Origin: Flavilitoribacter nigricans DSM 23189 = NBRC 102662
GTDB lineage: Bacteria > Bacteroidota > Bacteroidia > Chitinophagales > Saprospiraceae
Assembly: GCF_002646595.1 (NCBI RefSeq)
Contig: NZ_PDUD01000050.1
Coordinates: 1 to 64,000, forward strand
DNA: 64,000 nucleotides
Direction: 5' to 3'
Within the stretch, counting starts at the first letter, position 1; the number at the start of each line of letters is the position of its first letter. This document shows, in pieces, positions 8,975 through 17,272 of the stretch. Made by a program: the position numbers and the translations under genes. The notes below the pieces were generated by a model. The model saw only the letters and a list, made by a program, of their open reading frames with translations, did no database searches and was not told the DNA's origin.

Positions 8975-9352
8975 TTATTGCTCTTTTTCGAGGTTTTCGA
9001 TCATTTTTTTAATCTGATCCAGATCTTCGGCACTGGTAGATTTACTGCCCAGTGCGTGCAGGACCAGTTTGAGGGGCGAACCTGCGAATACCGTATTCAC
9101 TACCTTATCTACCATATCTTCACGGATCATTTCCGCTTCGATGACTGCCTGGTAAATGTGGGTCTTCCGGGAAGTATCCCGTTTCAGAAAACCTTTCTCG
9201 GTCATTACCTGCATGGTCTTCAAGGTGGTTGTGTATACTACATCCCGTTGTTCGCTGAGTGCTGCGTGTACTTCACGTACACTGGATGATCCGTTTTGCC
9301 ACAGTACGGCGAGGATATCCAGTTCCGCATCAGTAGGTTTTTTCATGGTCAT
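8975..9352 (-). CDS. BlaI/MecI family transcriptional repressor
   Basis: A 125-residue winged-helix protein (LDILAVLWQNGSSSVREVHA, then TTLKTMQVMTEKGFLKRD) matching the BlaI/MecI/CopY family in length and pattern. The C-terminal helices provide dimerisation and the site usually cut by the partner M56 protease. Starts at 9352 (MTMKK) and 9346 (MKK) are both possible. It is first in a two-gene operon with the M56 gene. Two palindromes in its promoter are obvious candidate operators, which implies autoregulation. Confidence 0.92.
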   Translation of the reverse strand: MTMKKPTDAELDILAVLWQNGSSSVREVHAALSEQRDVVYTTTLKTMQVMTEKGFLKRDTSRKTHIYQAVIEAEMIREDMVDKVVNTVFAGSPLKLVLHALGSKSTSAEDLDQIKKMIENLEKEQ

Positions 9353-9362
9353 TAGATTAATC

Positions 9363-9405
9363 TACGATAATTATCGTACGACAAATATATACGATAACTA
9401 TCGTA
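9363..9405. promoter_or_regulatory. Twin palindromic operators for the BlaI-type repressor
   Basis: Two near-identical 16-bp dyads, TACGATAATTATCGTA (9363-9378, perfect) and TACGATAACTATCGTA (9390-9405), have centres 27 bp apart. One fills the spacer between the -33 and -7 elements and the other lies just downstream of the -7 box over the expected transcription start. Binding at either would block RNA polymerase. The core differs from the classic TACA/TGTA bla operator. Confidence 0.75.
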
Positions 9406-9412
9406 GATGCAA
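9382..9412 (-). promoter_or_regulatory. Promoter of the BlaI-M56 operon
   Basis: On the minus strand a TTG (9412-9410) is followed after exactly 20 bp by TATATTTG (9389-9382), matching the Bacteroidota housekeeping consensus TTG-N19-21-TAnnTTTG. The start codon lies about 30-36 bp downstream of the -7 box. Confidence 0.7.
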
Positions 9413-9692
9413 GGTCTCTCTGTTTTTTCTTGCGAAAACCAAAAAGAAAACAAGTATAAAAAACTGGTTTACTGACTATTACAAAAATATACGAAATTAT
9501 AAAATGAATGGATGAAAGCTTTAAAAGAGGTAGGTTTTGATGAAAATCATTAGGATAGATAGGACCTTTGTGATCTTTTTGAGATCAGTTTTCTTCCATA
9601 GTATTCATTCGGTAGTGATCACGAACAATGCTGCGCAAATATGATTGGCTTGGGAAGCCTCACTTAGCACCTTTTTTGATTGCTTCAATTTT

Positions 9693-10141
9693 GCTCGACT
9701 TTAGCATTTTATTTTGCGTCCAGTAAATAGAGTAGGAAAACGGACACTATAGATCAATATATGGCCAGGGCTAAGCCCTTCGATGTAAAATCCGTTACTG
9801 ATCTACAGATATTTTCGCAGCTACGCCGCTGACATGAGTAAGGGCATCGCCCTGTAATATTTGTAGCTGCATGATGGAGATCAGATCGGGGAAGGGCATC
9901 GCCCTGGAGATAAAATGGGATTTCCCCACCAAGTGCAGGGCTGTTCAGTTCTATAAAAACGCAATGCGAATTTTTCAATTACAATGTCAAGCACAATAGC
10001 AAGCAAAAGGCAGCTTTCTGCTCCGATTTTGACCTTTTCGCCTGATTTTGAGTTATTGAAATTGCTATTGCCATTGAAATTGCCATTTTTTATATTCAAT
10101 AATTTGAGAACTGAACAGCCCTACCCCACCAAGTGAGATAT
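9693..10141 (-). repeat. Dispersed intergenic repeat, copy A (interrupted by a MITE)
   Basis: The sequence from GCTCGACTTTAGCATTTTA at 9693 through the GGGCATCGCCC palindromes near 9841-9852 and 9897-9905 to about 10141 is the reverse complement, with scattered substitutions, of 62521-62711. Shared landmarks include the blocks around 9730-9750 (AGTAGGAAAACGGACACTAT), 9766-9800 and 9903-9920. Copy A has about 60 bp between 9835 and 9897 that copy B lacks. The right boundary is uncertain. Confidence 0.75.
9936..10123. mobile_element. 188-bp MITE with terminal inverted repeats and 12-bp target duplication
   Basis: AGGGCTGTTCAGTTCT at 9937-9952 is the exact complement of 10107-10122. Outside the ends, CCCCACCAAGTG occurs at 9924-9935 and again at 10124-10135, as expected of a target-site duplication. 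Copy B of the surrounding repeat at 62521-62540 runs through without the insert, which shows the empty site. The interior is AT-rich without a transposase. The parental IS family is not identified. Confidence 0.8.
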
Positions 10142-10292
10142 CGCTTTTCCACCCCCTCCGCCCCCGCCAGCGGGGGAAAGTCCTCAATTGGCTCCTTGTA
10201 CTCCAAAAAATAATTTACATAGTTTTATTTCCTACGGTACCATAGCCCCACAGCATTACATAATCTAATCATCATAACATCAAATCCTCAAC

Positions 10293-11282
10293 CTATTCCC
10301 AGGAATAGATCAAGTTTAACTCCGCCGAGTTCCCGAAAGCCGACCGGTACACCCCAAGCGGAATATCGAAGCCGATCCCGATCTTAAACTGCCCGGCATA
10401 AATATTCAGGCTCTCCCCCAGGATCATACCCGTTTCCAGATGCAGTCTGGCCGAAAAAGCCGCTCCGGTGCCACTACCCGCACCCAGGCCTACCCAGTAA
10501 AAATCACTGATCTGATAACGCAGGTTAGCATCTATACTGACGGGGCTCCCCGGTACATAGCGGATCCAGGCGGAGGGTTCGAGGAATGAGGCCTCCGTGC
10601 CGAACCAACTCACGGGGATGTAACCGCCGACCACACCGTACATATGCTGGATCCGCTGGATATTGAACTCATTATTGGTGGTATCCCGGAAAGTCGTATT
10701 GAGGCCGAATACCTGGGGTACGGAAATGCCGGCGTAAAACAGGTCACTGTGGTAATAAAAGGCACCCAGACTGAAATCGGGGTGATAGATCAGGTCCCGT
10801 TCCAGTGGCCCCAGTTCGGCATCGGCAAACTGGATATCCGAAAGATTGGCCCGGTACTGCACGATGCCTGCGTTCAGTCCGAAAACCAGTGCCTGTTCCG
10901 TTCGCCGTCCCATCTCGATGCGGTAAGCGAACTGGCCGTACAATCCGGTTTGATCGATCAGTCCGGTCTGATGCCGGATGATGTGTCCTCCGGTTACGAT
11001 CTGATCGTACTCGGGTAGCACCGCTTCAAAATTAAGCACCTGGGTATTCGGGCTTCCTTCGGCATTCCACCACTGCTGCCGGTAGGAGGCCCCGGCCGAG
11101 AAGTACCATTCGTTCACCAGATAATTATTGGACAAACTGGCCGGATTGATCACATTCCAGTGATCCCGGTAAATGGTAAAGGCCGGTAACTGCTGAGCTT
11201 CAGCCCGGCAAAAACAAAACAGCATCGCGATGAAGAAGAGTTGAGTGATGCCGATCTTATAAGGAGCAAATAGGTTTTTCAT
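10293..11282 (-). CDS. PorP/SprF family type IX secretion outer-membrane protein
   Basis: A 329-residue protein with a signal peptide ending near RAEAQQ, the characteristic N-terminal block of the PorP/SprF family (YRDHWNVINPASLSN, then NEWYFSAGASYRQQW) and many amphipathic strands consistent with an outer-membrane beta-barrel. SprF-type members are needed to export or anchor a partner with a type B sorting domain. The gene lies 82 bp downstream of the giant type B cargo gene in the same direction, the usual pairing, so the adhesin is its likely client. Confidence 0.93.
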   Translation of the reverse strand: MKNLFAPYKIGITQLFFIAMLFCFCRAEAQQLPAFTIYRDHWNVINPASLSNNYLVNEWYFSAGASYRQQWWNAEGSPNTQVLNFEAVLPEYDQIVTGGHIIRHQTGLIDQTGLYGQFAYRIEMGRRTEQALVFGLNAGIVQYRANLSDIQFADAELGPLERDLIYHPDFSLGAFYYHSDLFYAGISVPQVFGLNTTFRDTTNNEFNIQRIQHMYGVVGGYIPVSWFGTEASFLEPSAWIRYVPGSPVSIDANLRYQISDFYWVGLGAGSGTGAAFSARLHLETGMILGESLNIYAGQFKIGIGFDIPLGVYRSAFGNSAELNLIYSWE

Positions 11283-11364
11283 GATCTTGGGTTTTGGGTA
11301 TGTATGGATCCGAACCGGGAGTTTACACGCCGGCTACGGATCGCAGGCAGTCGGTTCCACCTGA

Positions 11365-14300
11365 TTACCTGACGACGTAAACTGTTTGGGTTCGTTCAAA
11401 ACTGCCTTCCGGCACAATGGTTTCCAAATGACAGTAATAAGCGCCCTGCGGCACCGGCTGTCCTTTAAAGGTTCCCTTCCAGGGATCGGAGTTTGTATAA
11501 TCGTTGGATTGGAAGATGATCTCTCCCCACTGATTGGCAATGGTCAGTTGCAGTCGCAGGTCTGAATCGCCGGGCGTATAGCCCAGCACGGTCAGTTCAT
11601 CGTTGCGACCATCGCCGTCCGGAGTAATGCCCTCCGGCAGATAGGGTAAATTGAGTACTTCAATATTTACCGTAGCCGTATCGCAGGCTCCCGCGCAGCT
11701 TCCTCCCAGATAGCAGACCTGGTACACAAATTCGACGGTTCCGCGCCGCTGCTCATTTTCGTAAAAGCGAAATCCGTTTGGTAAGGTTTCCAGGATACCG
11801 AAGGCCGGTTCCGTCAGTGCGGTCAGCTCGATATCGGCACCGGCAGCGATATTGTCGTTTTTCAATACGTCCATGAAGATCTCCGTGTTGGCCCTTTCCA
11901 GCACAAAAGCGTCCGGTTGGGCAAACAGGGCACTCTCGTACACCACCCGCACCGTATCACTGCCAACCGAGCCGCATTCGGAAATTTCTACCGTCCAGAC
12001 AAACAGATTCTCTCCGGGTACCAGATCGGATACCGTAGTGTTTGCACTGCCGGAATTATTGATACGTGCTCCGGATAAGCTGGTCCAGAAACCCGTGCCC
12101 GTTCCGGGGTTACAGGCCTGCAAACTCGTCACCCGTTCGCAAACGGTCTGATCGTCCCCCGCACAAATGGTCGTACCGACCGGCAGGCCGTTTACGATCA
12201 GGGTGAAGGGGCCGGTTTGGTCGTTCAGGCAATCTCCGTCCCGGACCATAACGTAGTAATCCCCGGCATCGGCCGTCTGGATGTCCGGCAGCACGACCAT
12301 CGGTTCGTTGGTCCGGAGAGTATCCCGATTTGGGGTGATCCAGAAGTAATCCACACTACCGAGGTTGTTGGTACTCAGGATCAGTTCTTCACCCTGGCAA
12401 AGTTCTTCTTCACCCTGCAGGAAATTCAGTACACCGGTCAGGCTCTCCCGGAATATGATGCTTACACTATTGGATTCACTCAGGCAGGGATCGGCGGGAT
12501 CCACCGCTCCGGCCGGACCGGTCGCATTGCCCGCCCGGGCCGCCGCCAGATACTGGGTATTGAGCGACATCGAAGCGGGATCATAGGTAAATACCGGTTC
12601 GTTATAGGTTTTAATTACCACTCCGGACATTTCTTTCAAAACGAAGACCAGAGCATCATTGGGGTCCAGGAACTGATCTCCGTTGTGAACCAGTTCAACC
12701 GGGCTGCTGCTACAGGCCTGCACACCTCCCCCGAATACTTCCTCCAGACTACCCGCATCGGTCGTGCATTCGCCGCCACCCGTGAGGGTGATCCCGATCC
12801 GGAAGCGGACCGTGGTCGAACAGCCGTTGGCGTCATTCAACTGCAGCGAATAATTACCGCTTTGCAAGCCGTCAACTACCGCATTTCCGGCGGCTGCCTG
12901 ACTGGACGTACCGGCGGATGGGCCCGTCCAGCTGTAATCATACGGCGGCTGTCCTCCGTTAACACTGAATTCCGCCCGCCCGTCGGCAGCACCGGCCATA
13001 GAGGCGGAATCAAGTTGCACGATAGCCACGGCCGGTCCCGCCAGAATAGTGACCGTTACGGCCGCGGAAGCTGCGCAACCGTTCGCATCCGTCACCTGGT
13101 ACAGGAGGTCGACGGTACCCGGCTGGGCCGATCCGGCATCGATATTGAGCGTTTGGAAATTATTATTAGACAAGGTATAGTTACTGGCCGAACCACTGGC
13201 CTGGTCGAACCATTCGTGGGTATATGGCTCGGTGCCACCGGTAGGAAGTCCGGAAATTTCTCCGGTATTGCCCACGCAGATCGAGATCGGGTTGGCACCC
13301 GCTCCCGGTCCGCCGGGGCTGCTAAGGGTAACCGTAGCGGAAGGGCCGCTGCAGCCATTTCCGTCGGTAATCACGATATCCGTGTAAACTCCATCTCCCA
13401 AATTATCTACCCGGATCTCCCCCGCAGCGGAAGCATCCTGCGCAATGGACACGACTGCACCCGCAAATGTATAACTCCCGTCGTAAGGCGTACCGGGATT
13501 CAATCCGCTGATCACAATGCTACCGTCCGGATCGCCGCAGGTACTCGGATTAATGCCCGTCACGGTGTAGTCAGGAGCTGGAATGATACGAAAATCCATA
13601 TTATCGGATACCGGGGGACAGCCGGCACTTCCGTTCGTAGTCAGCGTAAGCGTCGCACCCTGGCCGCTGATATCATTGGGGCCGGGTGTATATGCGGTAG
13701 TCGGATCGTTGCTGTCCAGGAAGGTGCCGTCTCCGTCGGTGCTCCACTGGGCGCTGGTTGCCGTTCCACCGAAACTTCCCGCCAGGTCTACCGGCTGTCC
13801 TTCACATACGATCTGGGACGGACCGGCATCAACCGTAGCATTATTTTCCGAATAGGTAATCGTCATCTGATCCCTCACATCGGGGCACTGTCCGGTGGGA
13901 TCCACGCCCAACAGCGTCAGCACTACGCTGGTTACTCCGGTGGGCGGTGTGTATTCCGCATTGAGATCCAGGTTATCCGGCGTAAAGGTACCACCAGGCA
14001 CCGAGGCCGACCAGCCGCCGGATACGCCGCTCCCGCCGATGACTCCCGCTAAAGTAGTGGGCGCATCCGTGCAGACCGTTTGATCCGGGCCGGCATCAAC
14101 CGTCACCCCTTCGGTATAGGTAATGATCATGTCGTCACTGAGGTTCGGGCATTCCGCTGTACCGCTGGTGGTGGTTAAGGTTAGGGTCACCGTGGTGATG
14201 CCCGCCGGAGGCGTATAGGTGGCATTCAGGGTGTTGGCATCCGGCGTAAAAGTTCCACCGGCCACCGAGGCCGACCAGATGCCGGGACCAGCCGGATCAC

Positions 14301-17124
14301 CGCCGACCGTGCCCTGTAGATTGGCCGTCACTCCGGCGCAGAGGGTTTGGTCCGGGCCGGCATTCGGTGCGTCCGGGCTGGTGTTGACGCTGACCTGCAC
14401 CCGGTCCGTAGCCGTACAGCCCTGCGCATCCGTTACCGTAACATCGTAAATGGTCGTAGTAGCCGGACTAACCGTGATGCTGGCGCCGGCACCGCCGGGT
14501 TCCCACTGGAAGGTATAGGAGCCCGCGCCGCCGGTAGCTACTGCCGTGAGCGTAATTTCTTCTCCGGCGCAGATCACCTGATCCGGTCCGGCATCCAGAG
14601 TCGGAGCCGCCGTATAGGTGATCACCATATCGTCAGTGAGATTAGGACATTCGGCCGTCCCATTGGTCGTACTTAAGGTGAGGGTAACCGTAGTAGCCCC
14701 CGCGGGAGGCGTATAGGTGGCATTCAGGGTATTGGCATCCGGCGAAAACGTTCCGCCCGCAACCGAAGCCGACCACAGGCCGGGTGCCGCCGGATCTCCG
14801 CCGATCGTGCCCTGCAAACTCGCCGTTTCTCCCACACAAAGGCTCTGATCCGGACCCGCATCGGGCGTTGCCGGGCTGGGGTTGACACTCACCTGCACCC
14901 GGTCCGTATCCGTACAGCCCTGCGCATCCGTTACCGTAACATCGTATATGGTGGTGGTCGCCGGACTGACTGTGATACTTGCACCGGCACCACCGGGTTC
15001 CCACTGAAAAGTATAAGAGCCCGCTCCACCGGTAGCCACCGCCGTGAGGGTAATTTCCTCGCCGGCGCAGATCGCCTGATCCGGTCCGGCATCCAGAGTC
15101 GGAGCCGCCGTATAGGTAATGATCATATCGTCACTGAGATTAGGGCATTCGGCCGTCCCGTTGGTCGTCGTCAAGGTCAGGGTCACCGTAGTGGCCCCCG
15201 CCGGAGGCGTATAGGTCGCATCGAGGGTATTGGCATCCGGCGAAAACGTTCCGCCCGCAACCGAAGCCGACCAGACACCGGGGCCCGCCGGGTCTCCGCC
15301 GATCGTCCCCTGTAAACTGGCCGTTTCTCCCGCACAAAGGCTTTGATCCGGGCCCGCATCGGGCGGCTGGGGGGCGGCAACTACCCGCACGATCACCTGA
15401 TCGACGTCCTCACATCCCTGGGTATCCGTGGCGGTAACGTTGTATACGGTACTTTCCGTCGGGCTGACGGTGATGGTTGTTCCGGCACCGCCGGGCTCCC
15501 ACAGAAACGTGTACGGACCCGTGCCACCCGTTGCGGTAGCGCTGAGAGTAGTTGATTCTCCGGAGCAGATCGTCTGATCCGGTCCGGCATTCGCGGTGGG
15601 ACCGGGTATTTCCAGCACATCTCCGGAATCAACGGCCAAACAGCCGTTAACATCTTCGATCGTTACAGTATAGACTCCCGGAGGAAGGTTGGAGATCGTT
15701 TGCGAAGTTCCTCCGTTACTCCACTGATAATTGTAGGGCGCGTCCCCACCGGTCGGATTCGCCGTCAGGCTGCCGCTATTGCCTCCGACGCAACTGGGGG
15801 TCTCATCGATATTTCCGAGTATGACGCCACAACTGATCGTCTGACAGGCCGCGTAATTGGAAGTAGTTGGGAAAGCGGCATTGGTCGTAATGGTGGCCGT
15901 CACTACATCCCCGTTACTAACGGAACCCGCAACATTCAGACTCCAGCTACCGTCGGCAGCGGAGGTCGTCACCCCGACGAAGGTCCGGCCCTGACAGGGG
16001 TTAGGCGTTCCGGCCGGGCAATTGGGATCCTGAATGAATACTTCTACCGTACCGCCGCCAATGCTGCTGGTACCGGCTATTTCCGCCAAACTGGCGGTGG
16101 TTATATCTAAGGTAATGGGACTGAACATACGGAGAATCCCGGCTGTAAAATTGCAAAAGAGACTGTTCCGGGAAATAGCCGTAGGAATACTCGCCGGTAC
16201 CCGGATCCCCCAGGTGTTAAAGGCAATGGTATTATTGGTGATCGAACCCCGGCTGGTATTATTGGTGATGAATACCCCGCTGGCACTGTTGCCCAGGAAG
16301 AGCGTTCCGGCCGGATTGGTGCCGATCACATTACTGGAGATATTGAAAAAGACCTGACCGTCCGTTCGGATAGCATCACTGCCGTTACTGGCGATGGCGT
16401 TATCGGTCACATCCAAAGTGGGGATACCGGGCAGCAAGCTCGTATAGTTGATACCGGAGCCTCCATTACCCAGGCCGGAACTAAAAGAAGGGTCGGTACC
16501 GATATAACTCCCGTCCACGACCAGGTCGGTATTGATCGGGATCAGGATACCGTTGTTCCCGTTATCCACAATAATGGAATTACTGATATCACAACTTATG
16601 GTTGCGAAGGTGACGCCGGCATTAATACCATTGCCGGTAAAATTCTGGATCCGTAAACCGCTGATCCCGGCATTATCCGCCATTAGGCTGAAACCGTCTA
16701 CCGTGCCGGCCAGCAGACTTCCGTCGACGATGACGTCTCCCAGGCTGTAGCCGTTCCCTACCAATCCGTCTATTTGGGTATCGGCACCCGTAATCGGGGG
16801 CAGTGGGGTGCCTCGTACAAAGATGGTGTAAGGCGCCGCTCCCGCGCTGAATGCAAATCTGATGTTACTGGCAGTACCGTCACTATTGGCGGCGTTAATG
16901 GCCTCGCGGAGGCTACAGTCACCGGCATCACAAGAGCCGTTCGTATCCACCGTTTTGGTGACAATATACGTCATGGTCGGCTGGCTGTAAGCGACCGTAC
17001 CCGCCATTAATGCCAGGACAAAAAATAGAGATCTGACCAAGATGGGTTGCACAAGTAAGGTTATCGATCGCATAGCTTTCCCGGGTACAAGTAGGGTTTT
17101 TGGATTGATGGTGTTCGTTTTCAT
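11365..17124 (-). CDS. Giant surface adhesin with CSLREA start, Ig-like/SprB repeats and T9SS type B sorting domain
   Basis: A 1919-residue protein. The signal peptide ends near VAYSQ, followed by a CSLREA domain (GDCSLREAINAANS, about residue 70) and a right-handed beta-helix region (about 90-345) with NGSN-type turns. A bacterial Ig-like domain and SprB-type repeats (SGSLTANPTGGDAPYNYQWS, then LPPGVYTVTIEDVNGC, about 440-500) precede a long array of alternating Ig-like modules beginning AGPDQ. The C-terminus (LPEGITPDGDGRNDEL, then ANQWGEIIF, ending TVYVVR) is the gliding-motility-associated type B sorting domain. It is probably a surface adhesin or motility protein. The middle contains 166-residue repeats that are nearly identical at DNA level. 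Confidence 0.93.
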   Translation of the reverse strand: MKTNTINPKTLLVPGKAMRSITLLVQPILVRSLFFVLALMAGTVAYSQPTMTYIVTKTVDTNGSCDAGDCSLREAINAANSDGTASNIRFAFSAGAAPYTIFVRGTPLPPITGADTQIDGLVGNGYSLGDVIVDGSLLAGTVDGFSLMADNAGISGLRIQNFTGNGINAGVTFATISCDISNSIIVDNGNNGILIPINTDLVVDGSYIGTDPSFSSGLGNGGSGINYTSLLPGIPTLDVTDNAIASNGSDAIRTDGQVFFNISSNVIGTNPAGTLFLGNSASGVFITNNTSRGSITNNTIAFNTWGIRVPASIPTAISRNSLFCNFTAGILRMFSPITLDITTASLAEIAGTSSIGGGTVEVFIQDPNCPAGTPNPCQGRTFVGVTTSAADGSWSLNVAGSVSNGDVVTATITTNAAFPTTSNYAACQTISCGVILGNIDETPSCVGGNSGSLTANPTGGDAPYNYQWSNGGTSQTISNLPPGVYTVTIEDVNGCLAVDSGDVLEIPGPTANAGPDQTICSGESTTLSATATGGTGPYTFLWEPGGAGTTITVSPTESTVYNVTATDTQGCEDVDQVIVRVVAAPQPPDAGPDQSLCAGETASLQGTIGGDPAGPGVWSASVAGGTFSPDANTLDATYTPPAGATTVTLTLTTTNGTAECPNLSDDMIITYTAAPTLDAGPDQAICAGEEITLTAVATGGAGSYTFQWEPGGAGASITVSPATTTIYDVTVTDAQGCTDTDRVQVSVNPSPATPDAGPDQSLCVGETASLQGTIGGDPAAPGLWSASVAGGTFSPDANTLNATYTPPAGATTVTLTLSTTNGTAECPNLTDDMVITYTAAPTLDAGPDQVICAGEEITLTAVATGGAGSYTFQWEPGGAGASITVSPATTTIYDVTVTDAQGCTATDRVQVSVNTSPDAPNAGPDQTLCAGVTANLQGTVGGDPAGPGIWSASVAGGTFTPDANTLNATYTPPAGITTVTLTLTTTSGTAECPNLSDDMIITYTEGVTVDAGPDQTVCTDAPTTLAGVIGGSGVSGGWSASVPGGTFTPDNLDLNAEYTPPTGVTSVVLTLLGVDPTGQCPDVRDQMTITYSENNATVDAGPSQIVCEGQPVDLAGSFGGTATSAQWSTDGDGTFLDSNDPTTAYTPGPNDISGQGATLTLTTNGSAGCPPVSDNMDFRIIPAPDYTVTGINPSTCGDPDGSIVISGLNPGTPYDGSYTFAGAVVSIAQDASAAGEIRVDNLGDGVYTDIVITDGNGCSGPSATVTLSSPGGPGAGANPISICVGNTGEISGLPTGGTEPYTHEWFDQASGSASNYTLSNNNFQTLNIDAGSAQPGTVDLLYQVTDANGCAASAAVTVTILAGPAVAIVQLDSASMAGAADGRAEFSVNGGQPPYDYSWTGPSAGTSSQAAAGNAVVDGLQSGNYSLQLNDANGCSTTVRFRIGITLTGGGECTTDAGSLEEVFGGGVQACSSSPVELVHNGDQFLDPNDALVFVLKEMSGVVIKTYNEPVFTYDPASMSLNTQYLAAARAGNATGPAGAVDPADPCLSESNSVSIIFRESLTGVLNFLQGEEELCQGEELILSTNNLGSVDYFWITPNRDTLRTNEPMVVLPDIQTADAGDYYVMVRDGDCLNDQTGPFTLIVNGLPVGTTICAGDDQTVCERVTSLQACNPGTGTGFWTSLSGARINNSGSANTTVSDLVPGENLFVWTVEISECGSVGSDTVRVVYESALFAQPDAFVLERANTEIFMDVLKNDNIAAGADIELTALTEPAFGILETLPNGFRFYENEQRRGTVEFVYQVCYLGGSCAGACDTATVNIEVLNLPYLPEGITPDGDGRNDELTVLGYTPGDSDLRLQLTIANQWGEIIFQSNDYTNSDPWKGTFKGQPVPQGAYYCHLETIVPEGSFERTQTVYVVR
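14092..15600 (-). repeat. 498-bp tandem repeat array inside the adhesin gene
   Basis: Full units begin at 15363 and 14865 (minus strand) and a third, diverging unit at 14367. A half-unit homologous to the WEPGGAG module precedes the first. The period is exactly 498 bp (166 codons). Units differ by few substitutions, so recent duplication or gene conversion is likely, and the region is a plausible site of slippage or assembly collapse. Confidence 0.85.
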
Positions 17125-17272
17125 TTTTTCGGTTTCTTGGAACGGGCCAGGTTAGGTTAGAAAGTCAGAGATCAAAGCGGGGAAAAAGCCAGGATGTTCC
17201 AAACTGTGAAATACTGCATACATCGCTGTAATTCACGCTTATAAACATCCTGACCTTCTGATTCCCTATCCA

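Larger units (their letters stand above)
9406..10292. other. Gene-free intergenic region with repeat elements
   Basis: About 900 bp without a convincing gene. Up to 9690 it is AT-rich and featureless. From 9693 it carries copy A of a dispersed repeat with a nested MITE. From about 10142 to 10292 it is A/T- and C-rich sequence with a short GCCCCCGCCAGCGGGGG-like hairpin near 10160. Short open frames across the repeats change in the other copy and are not credible genes. Confidence 0.6.

Noticed and set aside
9754-10099. Two short minus-strand frames in the repeat region
   Set aside because: They cross the MITE junction and the palindromic repeat. The second copy at 62.5 kb does not preserve the frame.
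12217-14052. Plus-strand frame of 611 codons
   Set aside because: It is antisense to the adhesin and has Arg/Gly-rich composition without a recognisable domain.
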